Part shown: positions 1 to 12,236 of the stretch, piece by piece
Numbering within the stretch: the stretch's first letter is position 1
How the letters are laid out: each line of letters starts with the position of its first letter
Notes under the pieces: model-generated
The model's input: only the letters and a program-made list of their open reading frames with translations
The model's database searches: none
Told to the model about the DNA's origin: nothing
Position numbers and translations under genes: made by a program
Source of the DNA: Proteles cristata cristata
Taxonomy: Eukaryota; Chordata; Mammalia; Carnivora; Hyaenidae
Assembly: GCA_017311185.1 (NCBI GenBank)
Contig: JAESUZ010004533.1
Span: forward strand, 992,001-1,056,000
DNA: 64,000 nucleotides
Reading direction: 5' to 3'

Positions 1-79
1 TTGTACAGTCACCTGTCCATATTCATAGCATAAATTTCTATTATTGGATCAAAAAATAAGTGTGCTTTAAATCTTGAAA

Positions 80-195
80 ATTTGCCTCCAGCATGGTTGT
101 ACCAATTTAAATTATTATCAGCAGTACATGGAAGTGTCAGTTTTACCCTACCTTCATCTGTAATATTTATTCTTGGACCAAATGGGAGCATAATT
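80..195 (-). mobile_element. Degenerate L1 ORF2-like fragment
   Basis: The run ggttgtaccaatttaaatta followed by cagcagtacatggaagtg resembles the reversed L1 motif around 'gttgtaccaatttacactcccaccagcagtgta'. The match is partial and old. The short - strand open frame across it is not a gene. Confidence 0.4.
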
Positions 196-199
196 ATCC

Positions 200-500
200 C
201 ATTAATGTCTTTTATTACTAGTTAGATGGAACACTGCATATATTCTCACTGTGACTGTTTATATCACGACTGTTTATATTTTCCCAGTTGTGTAACAGTG
301 TTAAATTCTTCTTACATGAAAGGGTTCCTTGCATATTAAAAATATTAATCCCTTGTTACATTTCTATAAGTTGATTCTTTTAAAAATTGTTTGAAATTCT
401 GAAATTTGTATGTTATTAAAATTATCAATTAGTTCCTTAATATTTTAAATGTGATGTCATGCTTAAAAAACTATCATTTCAAGATTATAATTTTTTATGT
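200..500. other. AT-rich intronic sequence, nothing recognised
   Basis: Very AT-rich, with no long open frame and no element I could place. Confidence 0.5.
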
Positions 501-519
501 AAAGATATCTAGGACTTGT

Positions 520-1010
520 GTAATGATAAAAACTTTTAATTCTCTAAATTTCCCTCTGAGGGCAGCCTTGGCTATATCTTTCAAGTTTTGAAGTGTACTG
601 CTATATGTTAAGTAGTACACTATAATTTTAATTTTAGTTTTCTCTTTAAAGAGTTAGTTAACATGAGTGCTCAATTGGTTTTTCTAAATCTCTAGGAATT
701 TCTTTAATTTTTATCTTCCTTGGAGTTGTTTTAACTTTTCAATATTTTTAAAGCTGTTAAGGATTTTAAGTTTTATTCAATACTGCTTAGAGAATATGAA
801 TTAAGATTTATGATAATTATCCATATTTTATTTTGGGAGAAAGTAATAGTTTTGTAAACGTTTCATATGTATTTGAATGTACCATATCTTATTTAATAGT
901 TGCTGTTTTTTTATCTGTTTGATGATAGGTCAGTTTCTGAAAGGGATATATGAAAGCCAGACCATATTTTTTAAATTTATGAGTACTTTTTTACTTTTGT
1001 GTTTTACTCT
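520..1010 (-). mobile_element. Degenerate L1/HAL1-like fragment
   Basis: aatttccctctgagggcagc and the following ataattatccatattttatt-type text resemble the reversed middle part of L1 ORF2 (ataaatttccctctgagcactgc). Divergence is high, so the family is uncertain. Confidence 0.4.
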
Positions 1011-2035
1011 TTCTTTTAATTATTCTCCAAATTGTTATGCATGCAGCATCAAATAGAAGCACCTCGAATCACCATGGTAACGTAGACAATTCACATCTAT
1101 CACAGTGGCCTAATATACATTGACAGCTTGTGTAATTAGAGAAAATCAGGTCCATTATACATAAATGATGTGGTATCCTTTCTTTAATTCAGTACACAAA
1201 TTATTGTCAAAAATGAGTAGCCCTCTCCTAATTTGATATTTTATCCATTTTTTTAAATACTTAGGCATCTGTTCCGATAGGGTTATCTGTGTTTCATTGG
1301 CTTATTGTAATTCTGCAAATATTAACAAAATATTAATTCTGAAATACATTGAAAGGTGGTACATTAATGATATTTCAAACTAAAACCTGAGTTAAAAGAA
1401 CAATTTTACATTCAGCAACAAAATGAAGTAGTGACTCAACTGGTAAGAGATGAATTTTACCTTATTTTACTCTTCAGAAAAATCTTCATAATAGAAAAAT
1501 GAATAAGCTTCTTGGCTTAAAAATATGTGATTCTAATCCCAGATAGTTATGGCTTATAAACTGGGAATTCTGACAGAAGTTTGACTAATTTAAAATCTAA
1601 AAATATACAGAAAAGCTGCTTTGGAGAATTGGGTTGAGGCAATTCTGTATATGACCCATTTTGTTTGGGTACAGAAACCTACGGGCAGGATTCATATTCC
1701 CCAAGGGCATAATAACAAGGCTAAGAATAGCATTCAGTCAATTCACAGAATTACACAACAGTTAAAGCCCTTTCAATAGACCCTTCCTTTCAAGATATTT
1801 TTAAATGTGAATCTCTCCTTTTTCATTTCTTTCATTCTTTTATTTGTTATTTCTACCGTCCTCCATTCTGCTCTCTTTACTTCCTGCCTTCCTCCCTCTC
1901 TCCCTACTCTGTCTCTCTTTTTCTCTTTCTTCTTCTTGGCTCCCTGATTCGTGACACATACTCATTATTGATCTATGTAGGTCCACTTTCATTTATTTAG
2001 TTAGTTGTTTGGTTATTTCAAAGAATGTAATAAGC
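1011..2035. other. AT-rich intronic sequence with a CT-rich run
   Basis: No gene or clear repeat. A pyrimidine-rich patch lies at about 1855-1940 (many ccctc/ctctt units), which may be a decayed simple repeat or SINE body. Confidence 0.45.
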
Positions 2036-2039
2036 ATTT

Positions 2040-2400
2040 ATAAAAATATTGCCCTGCCCCACCCCAAGCTAGGACTTTGGCAAAATGCTACACTCTAACA
2101 TATATTCCCATCACCAACCTATCCCCCTATCCCTCCTGAACAATCAATATTTCTGCCTTTTAAAATAGGTTTGTCTTGCATATGTATTTCCAAAGAGCAC
2201 AACATTTTGAGTTTTAATCATTTATACATATGTAAAATATATTTTTGTAAAAAATATGTAAAATATATACTTACTTTTCCACTTAATATTATTTTGCTAA
2301 AATCCATCCATATTTATGGCCATCTCTGTAGTTCATTCATTATGACTGTAAAGTAATATTCCGTATACCACAGTTCATTCACTTTTGTGAGGGTATCTGG
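2040..2400 (-). mobile_element. Old L1 3' region fragment, reversed
   Basis: Text such as ctaaaatccatccatattta, atctctgtagttcattcatt and taaagtaatattccgtatac is typical of the reversed 3' part of old mammalian L1 elements. It lies head-to-head with the + strand L1 ORF2 piece that starts near 2410. Confidence 0.5.
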
Positions 2401-2928
2401 GGTGTTTCCAGAGGAGTTCTATAAAACAGTCAAGGAAGACAGTATCACAATTTTATATAAACTCTTGCAGAAAATAGAGAAAGAGATAATATTTTCCAAT
2501 TTATCCTCTGTGGCCAGTATAAACCTGAAATCAAAACAAAAAGGACATTCTAAGAAAGAAAAATTACAGATCCACCTCACTCATGCATATGAATGTAAGG
2601 ATTCTAAATAAAATATTAGCTGATTAAATACAACAGTGTGGGAAAAAAATCAAAATCAAGTTGGATCTGTACCAAGCTTCCATGACATAATATTGAAAAT
2701 GTATGTATGTAATTTATTATGGTACAAATTAAAAGAAAAAAAGATTATCTCAAAAGATGCACAAAAGACATGGCTAACATTAAAAGTGTATTCATGATAA
2801 AAATATTAGTACATTTATAATGAAAAGAACTTTCCTAAACTGATAAGAAGCACCTATAAAATGCCTAGATCAAATATAATCTTAAATGAGTAATGAGAGA
2901 AATATTTTTTGAAAATTGGGAGAAGTAC

Positions 2929-3176
2929 GGGGCACCTGGGTGGCTCAGTCAATTAAACATCCGACTCCAGCTCAGGCCATAATCTCATGGTTCATGGGTT
3001 CAAGCCCCATGTTAGGCTCTGTGCGGACAGCTCAGAGCTTGGAGCCTGCTTCAGATTTTGTGTCTCTCTCTGTCTTCCCTTCCCTCTCTCTCTATCTCTC
3101 TCTCTCTCTCTCAAAAATAAATAAACATTTAAAAAAAAAAACCTCTCTCAAAAATAAACATTAAAAAAAAAAAAAA
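2929..3176 (+). mobile_element. SINEC (carnivore tRNA-derived SINE)
   Basis: Starts ggggcacctgggtggctcag, followed by the B-box-like part, a CT-rich body and an A-rich tail. The tail unit is repeated (aaaaataaa ... acctctctcaaaaataaaca). Flanked by 14-base duplications attgggagaagtac (2915-2928) and attaggagaagtac (3177-3190), one mismatch. Inserted into L1 ORF2. Confidence 0.95.
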
Positions 3177-3385
3177 ATTAGGAGAAGTACAAGAATGTCC
3201 ACCGTTTTCACTTTAAGTCAAAATTGTATTGAAGATCTCAGATAGTGCAATAAGGAAAGGATGAGGCATGATTGGAATATAAGAATTGCTATGGGAAAAT
3301 GAAATTATAACTATTTGCAAATCACATAATTCTTTACATAGATTTCTTTTTAATTTGGCTTAAGTATAAAAACAGCTTTTCAGAG

Positions 3386-3582
3386 GTGTTTCAACCTTAA
3401 AACTATTTTAGCATTTTTAACTGTCTTGTTCATGATTATAGGTGGCATCCTGTGCATGGTAGGATGTTTTAGTAGCACCCCTCGCCTCTTCCAGCTGTCA
3501 CAGTGGTACCTCTCCTCCAACTGCAACAGTCAAAAATGTCTCCAGACATTGCCAAATACCCCCAGCTGAGAACCCCTGAGCT
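3386..3582 (-). mobile_element. MER5A-like hAT-Charlie non-autonomous DNA transposon
   Basis: The + strand reads gtgcatggtaggatgtttta, then atgtctccagacattgccaa and cccagctgagaacccctgag, which is the reverse of the MER5A start (cagtggttctcaaccggggg). Inserted in the older L1 ORF2. Both ends are diverged. Confidence 0.78.
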
Positions 3583-4299
3583 AGATATGAGACTAATACA
3601 GAAAAAAAAAAGTCAGCTGCCTTCTATATATGTATAAACAGCAAAGCAGTAGATAATATAAATTTAGATACCATTTACAGTAGTATCAGAATATTAATTA
3701 TGTAGGAGTACATCTAGAAAAGATGGTTACGTGCTATGGAAAGGAAATGATAAGGCTGTATTAAAACTTAGAAAAGAAGACCTAAATAACTAAGAGACAG
3801 CTCATGTTCATGGATAGGAAGATATTCTAAAGATATTAAATCTTTCCCCCATTGATTTCTAGATTCTATATATTTTCTGATAATCTAACCAGGATTGTGC
3901 ATGGAACTTAAGATGGTTCTAAATTGTATGTAGAGGAGAAGTCAGAACACTTCTGAGAAGAAAGAATAGGAAGTGTTAGACCCGCCATACCAGCATCAGT
4001 CTTACTATGAACTTTAGTAATTTAGCATACTGGAAGTATGATATTGGGTCAAAGACAGAAAAATGAATTAATGGAGGTAAGAGAAGCACCATAAAAAGAC
4101 CCATTTCTCCATGTAACTTAGGTAAATCCAAGCAATTGGAAAAGGAGAGTATTGCTAAATAATGATCATCAATATAGGGGAAAAGTGACATTTCCAGCCT
4201 CACTCCAACAATAAACTATGGGTGGATTAAAAATGCAAATGTCAGAAACAAAAATTTAAAACTCTTAGTAAACATTATTTTAAAACTTGATAAACTTGA

Positions 4300-4914
4300 A
4301 AATTTTGAATCTAGTTGGCAATATCTTTGTATCTTTGTGTCTTGGTTTTCCAGCAACATTAGAGTGGATAGTCAGAGCCTTCCTCCTAACATAGCTAATT
4401 TGAAAAGGCAGGAATATATGTACTCAAAAACTTCTCTTTCATAAATGCATTCATCACTGTTATAGATACAGTGATTAATTAATAACAGGATGGAGGCTAT
4501 GCATACAAATATATATATAAGCGACTAAATACTCCTGAAAAGAAACAGTAAAGGTCTTCAGTTGCTCAAGATAAAGAAAGGTTTTCTGCTACAGAATGAA
4601 AATATACTGAATTCAGAGTATTGAAACACACTTTGATTTGTTCCCAAATTCCCCTTAAGATGCATTAATCTTGCCTAATTATTACATTATCTTTTCCATT
4701 TTATTCCCTTTAATCAAACATTTGATATTTCTGGCCACTTTTTAAAATAAGATATTTTATTTTTAAACTTCCTAATTCATCTGCTTCCCTGAGATGAATA
4801 TCTCTAAATAATGGATCTTTTCTTATTTTGAGAGTTCAGTCAGCTTATTTGAGGGCTACCAAGGCAATTATGAGTTGTATTTCTGTTTCTCAAATAGTGT
4901 TCATTAATGATAAT
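4300..4914. other. AT-rich intronic sequence, nothing recognised
   Basis: No open frame of note and no repeat I can name, between the L1 fragment and the next SINE. Confidence 0.45.
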
Positions 4915-4930
4915 GACACTATGCATTCTT

Positions 4931-5167
4931 TTTTTAAAAAATTTGTAATGTTTTTAAAAATTTATTTCTGAGAGAGAGAGAGAGCGTGGGAGAGCAGGGG
5001 AGGGTCAGAGAGAGAGGGAGACACAGAATCCAAAGCAGGCTCCAGTCTCTGAGCTAGCTGTCAGCGCAGAGCCTGACATGAGACTCAAACCCACAAACCG
5101 TGAGATCATGACCTGAGCAGAAGTCCAGAAGTCAGACACTTAACCAACTGAGCCACCCAGGTGCCCT
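4931..5167 (-). mobile_element. SINEC, reversed
   Basis: Reads from a T-rich end and GA-rich body to aaccaactgagccacccagg at its right end. Flanked by gacactatgcattctt (4915-4930) and gacgttttgcattctt (5168-5183), an imperfect target-site duplication. Confidence 0.95.
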
Positions 5168-5183
5168 GACGTTTTGCATTCTT

Positions 5184-6430
5184 ATAGCACCTTTAATGCA
5201 AGGATCATAAAGACAGTTCCACAAGAGAAAGTACTGTTGTCCGTTTAATTTCTTAATGGAAAAATCAAGAAGGAAGGTTTGGCTGAGAGAATTAGAAATG
5301 TCATTCAGCCATGTTTCTTGTCCTATTTATTTCATACACCAAAACAACTAGTTAAAATAAAATCATTTTCAACACAAAAAAAATGAAAGTAGGAATATGT
5401 TTTTCATACTTTTATATTCAGTTTTTATGAAAACATCCAACTGAGTGAGTACTTTAGCCAAGGTAAACGAGCATGGAGACTATACAGTGAAATTGGTTAC
5501 ACATTCTGGATTCCATCTTCATATTACACATGTCCACACTGCATTAATCAATATAAACTCTAAAGGAGATTCCGAAAGCAGTTACTCATCCATGCTGATA
5601 TCGTTGATATTCAGTTGTAAAAAACTATATTATCCTTAAAGCTTTTACTGTGATATGAAGGGAAACATTTATTTCCATGTTTAACATAATATTATTTATT
5701 CATTTAATCATATTGATTGATAACCCACTTTTCTAGAAAAGTATATTTATAATCATCTTCTATAAAAAATAGACTCACACGCTATAATGGCTCAAAAAGA
5801 GAGGGGTTTGTTTTTACTCAGGTAATAGTGCTAGATGAATGGATGGATGCATGGGTTGCTAGTGCAGACCTTCTCCAAGAACCCACGCTGGAATCCAGGC
5901 TGATGCAAGCTCTGGCATCTTTAACATATAGCTTCCCTTGTTGCCCAGTGTGGTATTTTCATTCTAGCCAGTAAGAGGGTGAAAAGATCATAAAAGACCA
6001 CTCCAGAGGCTTTAAATGAGTGTCCAGAAATCACTTGTATTCACGTTCCATTGTCTGGAGATAATCATTTGACCACACCTGACTACATGGAAGAGTGCAA
6101 CTGTAGCCAAACTATGTACCCCAGAAAAAGAGAAAATGGATTTCAGTGCTCAACCAACAGTCTTTGCTATACATATAGTAGTGAGTATAATGTAAAAATG
6201 CTCCACAGTCATGAAGCTTATTATCTAACAATATGTAAGTTAAACAAACCACATATTATGATATTTGTAAGAACTGTGAAGTAAATAAATAATGTGTGTA
6301 AGAGTGAATGATAGGGAGAGGAAACAGGCTAATTTGAGTGTGGTGATCTGTCCAAACATCTTGCTGTGATATTTGATCTGGGATATAAATGAGAAGGAAC
6401 CAGTCATGTAAAGATTCAAATGGAATAATA
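5184..6430. other. Intronic sequence, nothing firmly recognised
   Basis: AT-rich DNA with a few short open frames (up to about 80 codons) that lack any protein family signature. The frames near 6240-6500 only read through the GA repeat that follows. Confidence 0.45.
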
Positions 6431-6432
6431 CT

Positions 6433-6480
6433 GGGGAGAGAGAGGGAGAGAGGGAGAGAGAGAGACAGGGAGAGAGAGAC
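6433..6480. repeat. (GA)n / (GGGA)n simple repeat
   Basis: Purine-only run ggggagagagagggagag... of about 48 bases, with interruptions. Confidence 0.85.
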
Positions 6481-6539
6481 AAAAGTCCCAAAATACAGCA
6501 AACGTTATGTTTTTGAACAGAAAGCCCAGTGCGGATTAA

Positions 6540-6760
6540 ATATAGAAGTGAGTAAGATTGGAGAAATAAACATTTTGTGTTATATTCTAAATGAAATGGG
6601 AAGCCACTACATGATTTTAAGGAAAAGAGCCATGTGATTTGATTTGTGTCTCAAAGTATCATCACTCTGGCTGCCAGGCAGAGACTGGGTTGTTGTAAAT
6701 TCTGGATATGTTTTGGAGATAGAACCTGTTAATGCCTTAGATGTAAGCTTTTGTTTGTTT
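6540..6760 (+). mobile_element. Ancient interspersed repeat remnant, family not assigned
   Basis: atgggaagccactacatgat, ttaaggaaaagagccatgtg and catcactctggctgccaggc match the order of a well-known old mammalian repeat text (gggaagccattggaggg ... atcactctggctgc). Similar decayed text may resume after the SINEs at 7011-8364. I cannot name the family with confidence. Confidence 0.35.
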
Positions 6761-7010
6761 TTACTACCAGAGCACTTTGGATCTTATTTTACGATTTTAT
6801 CTCCAGATCTGGCATACATTGAGACAGACTTTGGTGGATCCATGCCTCTTTATGGGAGAAACTAGTGAAAGGAATTCAGTTTAGTTCAAGTGGAGTCCAG
6901 AGGGGTTCAGGTCAGTTGAAGTTGAAATGGAGATCAAAAGGGTTCAGCAGTGGACTTCTCCAAAGCATGAAGGGTTAGGGCAATGCCTGATGAAACGATT
7001 TGTCTTTGAG

Positions 7011-7136
7011 GGGTGCCTGGGTGCTCAGTCAGTTAAGCAACCAACTTCAGCTCAGGTCATGATCTCATGGTTTGTGAGTTGAGCCCTGCATCGGGCTCTG
7101 TGCTAACACTTCAGAGCCTGGAGTTTGCTTCAGATT

Positions 7137-7168
<32 letters not shown>

Positions 7169-7231
7169 GTTTCTCCCTCTCCCTCTCCCTTGCTCATGGT
7201 CTGTCTCAAAAATAAACATTAAAAAAAAAAA
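7011..7231 (+). mobile_element. SINEC
   Basis: Begins gggtgcctgggtgctcagtc (one base of 'gtggctcag' lost), CT-rich body, tail aaaaataaacattaaaaaaa. No clear target duplication. Confidence 0.93.
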
Positions 7232-7372
7232 CCTCTCCTGTTTGATATGAATGGCTGTTGAGCATTTGAAATATGACTAATATGAATTACAATAATCTGT
7301 AGGTATAAGTATATGCAGAGTTTTGATGATTTGCTATGTAAAAAAATGTGAAATACCTCATTAATATTCTTT

Positions 7373-7576
7373 TTAAAAATTTTGTATTGTTCATTTATTT
7401 TTGAGAGAGAGACAGAGTGTGAGCAAAGGAGGGGCAGACAGAGAGGGAGACACAGAATCTGAAGCAGGCTCCAGGCTTCAGCACAGAGGCCAGTACGGGG
7501 CTTCGACCCATGGACTGTGGGTTCATGACCTGAGCCGAAGTGGGATGCCCAACCGACTGAGCCACCTGGGTGCCTC
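7373..7576 (-). mobile_element. SINEC, reversed
   Basis: GA-rich body then ccgactgagccacctgggtg at the right end. Short duplications taatattcttt (7362-7372) and aaatattcttt (7577-7587). The 134-codon - strand open frame here is SINE read-through, not a gene. Confidence 0.93.
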
Positions 7577-7587
7577 AAATATTCTTT

Positions 7588-8156
7588 ATATTGGTTACTT
7601 TTTGACATCATATTATTTTGCATATATTGGGTTACGCAAAATGTATTACTGAAAATAATCTCATCAATTTTCTTCTACTTTTTTAAAGCTTCTTTAAAGA
7701 ACAGCTTTAGATTTCCAAAAACACTGGGTAGATAGTCTAGATGGTTCTCATATTTCACCCCCCCAAACACACACAGTTTCTCCAATTATTAACATTTTGT
7801 ATTAGTATAGTATGTTTGTTACAATTAATAAACCAACAATAATACATTGTTATTAATTAAACTCCATAGTTGACATTCATTCTTTCTGTTTGACAGGTAA
7901 GGGGTTTTAACTTAGGTTTTGGCTTGATTCAGTGGATGGGGTTTTGGCTCGATTCAATGTTAGCTACTAACTAAGAGAGGAAAGGCTGTGAGGGATATGT
8001 TTGGATGAAAAAGAATCAAATGTGTCTAGATGCATAAAGTTTACGATTACTATCAAACAATCAATGGAGTTACAAATAGTTGGGTAAGTCTGCAGTCAGG
8101 GATAGATATATAATTTTGAGACTCATCTGTGAAGGTATGAGGTTAAATTTCAAATT
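7588..8156. other. Intronic sequence between SINEs
   Basis: A c-run with cacacacacag at about 7757-7780 and otherwise AT-rich DNA. No gene seen. Confidence 0.45.
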
Positions 8157-8170
8157 AAAATGGTGTGAAG

Positions 8171-8364
8171 GGGCACCTGGGTGGCTCAGTCGATTTAGTG
8201 TCAGACTCTTGATTTCAGCTGAGGTCATGATCTCATGATTCATGGGATTGAGCCCAACATTTGACTCTGTGCTGACAGTTCAGAGTTCTTGGAGTGCTTT
8301 CTCTCCCTCTCTCTGCCCCTCCCTCACTCTTTCTATCTCTCTCTCAAAATAAATAAACCTTAAA
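8171..8364 (+). mobile_element. SINEC, short-body type
   Basis: Head gggcacctgggtggctcagt, a shorter body, tail caaaataaataaaccttaaa. Perfect 14-base target duplication aaaatggtgtgaag at 8157-8170 and 8365-8378. Confidence 0.95.
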
Positions 8365-8378
8365 AAAATGGTGTGAAG

Positions 8379-10094
8379 AGTTAGCAGGATATAAGACAAT
8401 GGAGAGAGTGAGGACAGCTCACTTAAAAAGTTCTGTTTTATAGTTAAGGAGGAGAGTGGATAAATGAGGCAATAGAGTTAATAATGGGTTTTCTGCTTTG
8501 CTTTTTTTTTTTAATGTGAGAGTTATTAGAACTCATTTGTTAACAGAATGGAATACTATGGACAGTCTAAATCTGTTGATGTCAAAGGCAGATGAGATAC
8601 CCGTGAGATACCTGTGCACGGAGAGTAAGCCTTGAGGTCCTTGTACCAGGGGCAAAGCATGCCTGTGACTGGAGGGACATGTCCCCAGTAGGAGGGAGAT
8701 CAAGATGAGTGTAGATGCAGGTAACTCATAGGTTTTGTGGTGGAGTGATGAGAGAGTTTTGTCTGACTGCTGCTTTTCCTCAGTGAGAAGGTATGAGACC
8801 AGCTGAAGTGATGGAGGGAGGTGTTGGGTATGTGAGACATGAAACAGTCCATCATCCAGCGTGGGGAAATGGACTCACCGGCGAAGTGTGAAAGGACTGC
8901 AAAACAATGTTGACTGCACTCTTTGGATCTGAGGCCATGAATTTAAAGTAAGACCAGAGAGCAGGCTGGGACTAGATGAAGCAAGGGAGGTGTTTAATGT
9001 GCAGAATTTAGGGAAGCCCTCGCTCTCACAGTCGTGCCCGAGGCACCTCACCTGCCTCAGTCTAGGCTCGCCCTTGCCAGACATTAAAGTTTTACGATTT
9101 TCTCAAACAATATTCAGATGCTTGAATATAGGCAAAGAAGATATACTATTGAGTTCAATCATGATTGTGATTTGGCAGAGGAATAAAATTGGTTGGAAGG
9201 AGATCATAGAACCTATGTAAGAATAAGAAGGAAGGGAAACTATTGTGGGGGTGAAGGATAATGACAAATTGGGTTGATAAATTAATCAATAAATTTAGGG
9301 GATCATAGAATGGTTGCAGTGGGGGTGGAGGGTGGTATCCAGAGGGTGGGAGATGATGCAGTTCCTGGCAAGGACAACTTTTAGACTGTGATCATAGTAG
9401 CGGGTGGTGAGACACATAAGAGGGATGATCATTGGAAGTGAGGAAGTCAGTTAATGCAGAGGCCAAGATGTTAAGTCATCCTGGTGGATGATGAGGCCAC
9501 CAAGAATGCTAACAGGAATAGGGATGAAAAAGGATACAGAGTCAGATGCTAAAGTCTTCAATGAACAAAGGCTGACTAACTGATATATGTAATAGTAATG
9601 TGCCTGATTCCTAAATAATTAACCTATAATATGATTCTAATTCAAATATATAGGTCTGTTTATTGATTTTAATAAATACTTGAGAAAATAAATCGGATAA
9701 GGAAAAGGTGAGCATGAATAATTGAGATTCTGTTGAAGATTGCTATTTCCTATAGCATTTTAGTCAATGACTTAAGTCTTATATATTCATTCTTTTAAGG
9801 AAGCCAAAGCTCACTAAATCAACTGATTTCATTTTTCACTTTCTCACTTTTTTCATGCTTACCCAGTAGTGTAGGTTGTTATGAGAAGGAAAACGGATAA
9901 AGTTTTGTAGCAAGAGCGAGGAAGGAAAGTAATAAACATGACAATAAACTGAGTGGCTTACACTTATAAATATATTTATAATATTTGCCCATAAAGGCAA
10001 ATGAATTATTCTTGCATTGCATTTTGCATTGTGGAAATAAGCTAATGTAGATCAAGGGAGCATAAGGATAGGCAAAAGAACGGATAATGATGAT
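8379..10094. other. Intronic sequence, possibly old repeat remnants
   Basis: GA-leaning text with phrases such as agtgagaaggtatgagacca and gggatgaaaaaggatacaga that look like decayed ancient repeats, but no family could be assigned. No gene evidence: open frames are under 80 codons. Confidence 0.4.
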
Positions 10095-10325
10095 CATGGT
10101 TTCCATTTATTGCACACCTATCGTGTGCCAGCCATGCATTAAGTGCTTTACATACATCATCTCATGTAACCTTCATAATAACCCAGGGAGGTAGAGGTTA
10201 TTACGCTCCCTTGATGGTTGAGAAAACAGATTTTAGTGAGGGTAACTTGCCCAGATCACACAGGTAATTGGCAGAGCCAGAAATCAAACTCAGTCCCCGA
10301 ATCCCAAGCTTATACTCTTCCCCAG
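10095..10325 (-). mobile_element. MIR, reversed
   Basis: Runs through cgtgtgccagccatgcatta, ataacccagggaggtagagg, acttgcccagatcacacagg and gcagagccagaaatcaaact, in the order of a reversed MIR element. Confidence 0.85.
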
Positions 10326-11300
10326 AACAGTGTTCAACAGAGCCAACATTTGCAGATAAAATCTTTATTAGATATATCATTTTTTCCTACAAAAACATAT
10401 TGAAGCGCTTGATATGCCTAGTAATAAAAATAGATAGTTTTTTCAATGCATTTCTTATTGAGAAGAGAATATTCCAGGAGATGTATAGACTCTGAGAGTG
10501 GTACTTGACAAGAGTTATCTAACAGCTCCACGTTGTTTATTTCCATTTCTCCCCTAGTGCATATCAATTAAGAAGTTTTATAAAAAATTAATACACTTCA
10601 AAATTTCTGAAATAACTAAGTCTAGGAGATAGTGTCTAGGAGATCTATATCTAAATACATGAATATCTAAATATATTTATATTTCTTACCTATTTGTTGG
10701 TAAATCATAATAAAATGTTGGATATATGAGACACTTGTCATTTAAAATTGTTTTCTGGACAACATATCACTCAATCAGGTTTTTCAGGGGTGGTCAGATT
10801 CATAAAAAGGACATTTTAAACTTCTTCTTATAGCATGGCCCCTCCTAGCTATTCAAGGGTGTTCTTGGTTCCATAAACCAAAGAATCAGGGTAACCATTT
10901 GAGATGAGCCTATGTGTAATGGAGTCATTCTTCCTGTGAAAGGGTTGAAGTAATTCAACTGCAAGCCTAGCCCCAGATCAGAAATCAGATTAGTAAAACA
11001 AGTTGCAAGAGTGGTTTCCAACATCACACTGATAACAAAGGGAAAGGGGCTCATTTGGTCCCTTCATTAGTGAATATAAAAGATGAGAAGTGACATACAC
11101 GCATTTCATAATGTTATGGACAGGGAAAGTATGGATTTACTTGGGATCTTTAGTGAGTGAGTTATGCTTTACTGTAATTTATTAATTGCTCCCTCAGTGT
11201 GAAGCATACGGTCTTTAGTTCAGTGCCTACAAAGATTAGAGATACATCCTGGCTGTGTTAAAGAAACCTCCTTTGTGAGGAAGGCAGAAGGTCTACCCAG
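10326..11300. other. Intronic sequence, nothing recognised
   Basis: AT-rich, with no clear repeat or coding signal. Confidence 0.45.
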
Positions 11301-11301
11301 T

Positions 11302-11347
11302 GTTGAACACATAATAGACTCTCAATAAATATTTGTTGAATAAATGT
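11302..11347 (+). mobile_element. L2 3' end
   Basis: Ends with the diagnostic ctcaataaatatttgttgaa followed by taaatg, the L2 3' terminus. Confidence 0.7.
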
Positions 11348-11645
11348 TTTGATCGGGTATGAGGATGAATAGTAAAAGTATATGGAGTGTAGCGAATGAT
11401 ATGATAGAGCAAGATAGGATGCAAAGAGGCACTTAGGCTTTTGCTCCAGGTTTAGAAGCTCAAGCTGCTTCAGGTGTGACCTTTGAGCTGCATCTTAGAA
11501 GGAATTATATGGAGAAGAAGGTATAGGAGGAAGGGAATATATGAATAATAACATGTACAAAGGCAGAATGGTAAGAATGAGCATGGTGAATTCAGAGAAC
11601 TAGATTTTAGTTATAGGTGGCATTATGCTGATAGAGAAGAAAGAA

Positions 11646-11840
11646 TGGGGAGCCCGAGTAGCGCAGTTAATCATCCAACTTGCTCTTGGCTCAGGTCAAG
11701 ATCTCATGGTTTGTGAGTTCAAGCCCTGTATCAAGCCCTGTGTCTCTGCGTTGATGGTGCAGAGCTTGCTAGGGATTCTGTCACTCCTTCTCTCTAACGC
11801 CACCCCCCCTCCAATGGACTTAAAAATAAGAAAAATAAAA
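11646..11840 (+). mobile_element. SINEC, divergent copy
   Basis: Head ggggagcccgagtagcgcag is diverged, but ggctcaggtcaagatctcat and gtttgtgagttcaagccctg identify it. The CT body contains gccaccccccctcc. Tail rich in aaaaata/aaaga. Confidence 0.85.
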
Positions 11841-11974
11841 AGAAAGAGGAGAATGAAGATTAGATTAGTGAGGGTGGCTTGAGAAAAGCCATATATGATC
11901 CCTGAAAAGTTCCTATGTTTTCATATGGACACTGGATCTCACACACACCATTGCCATAAAAGCATAAGAGAAAT

Positions 11975-12236
11975 TAATAATAAGTATTAACAGTTGATAC
12001 CTATATAATGTTTACTCTGTACTAAATATTTTACATATTTTCATTCATTTAATCTTTACATACTCCTCTGAGGTAGGAACTACTATTAACACATATTAAA
12101 AATGAGACACATGAAATTCGGGGAAATTATGTAACTTACCTGAGATCGTACATCTAATAAGTGACAGAGCTGGGGTTTGAACTCAATGATCTGGCTCCAA
12201 AACCCCACACTCCTAACCATTTTAGTATATTGCCTC
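11975..12236 (-). mobile_element. MIR, reversed
   Basis: ctctgaggtaggaactacta, aaaaatgagacacatgaaat, gtgacagagctggggtttga and cctaaccattttagtatatt follow the reversed MIR order up to its tRNA-like head. Confidence 0.85.

Larger units (their letters stand above)
2410..4300 (+). mobile_element. L1 ORF2 fragment, interrupted by MER5A and a SINE
   Basis: Several L1 reverse-transcriptase-region landmarks occur in order on the + strand. They are cttgcagaaaatagagaaag (2463), attctaaataaaatattagc (2599), aagaatgtccaccgttttca (3190), gaagacctaaataactaaga (3777), tgttcatggataggaagata (3805) and ggggaaaagtgacattt (4177). The frame is broken many times, so this is a dead copy. A SINE at 2929-3176 and a MER5A element at about 3386-3582 split it. 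The part after 3582 continues the same L1 in the correct order. Confidence 0.7.

Noticed and set aside
2916..3164. Recurrent peptide of the type GTWVAQSVECLTSAQVMISR at many loci
   Set aside because: This is the SINE head and B-box region translated by chance. It is not a gene family.
7219..7623. 134-codon - strand open frame, the longest in the window
   Set aside because: It reads through a reversed SINEC and its flanks. Similar peptides occur at other SINE copies, so it is repeat-derived.
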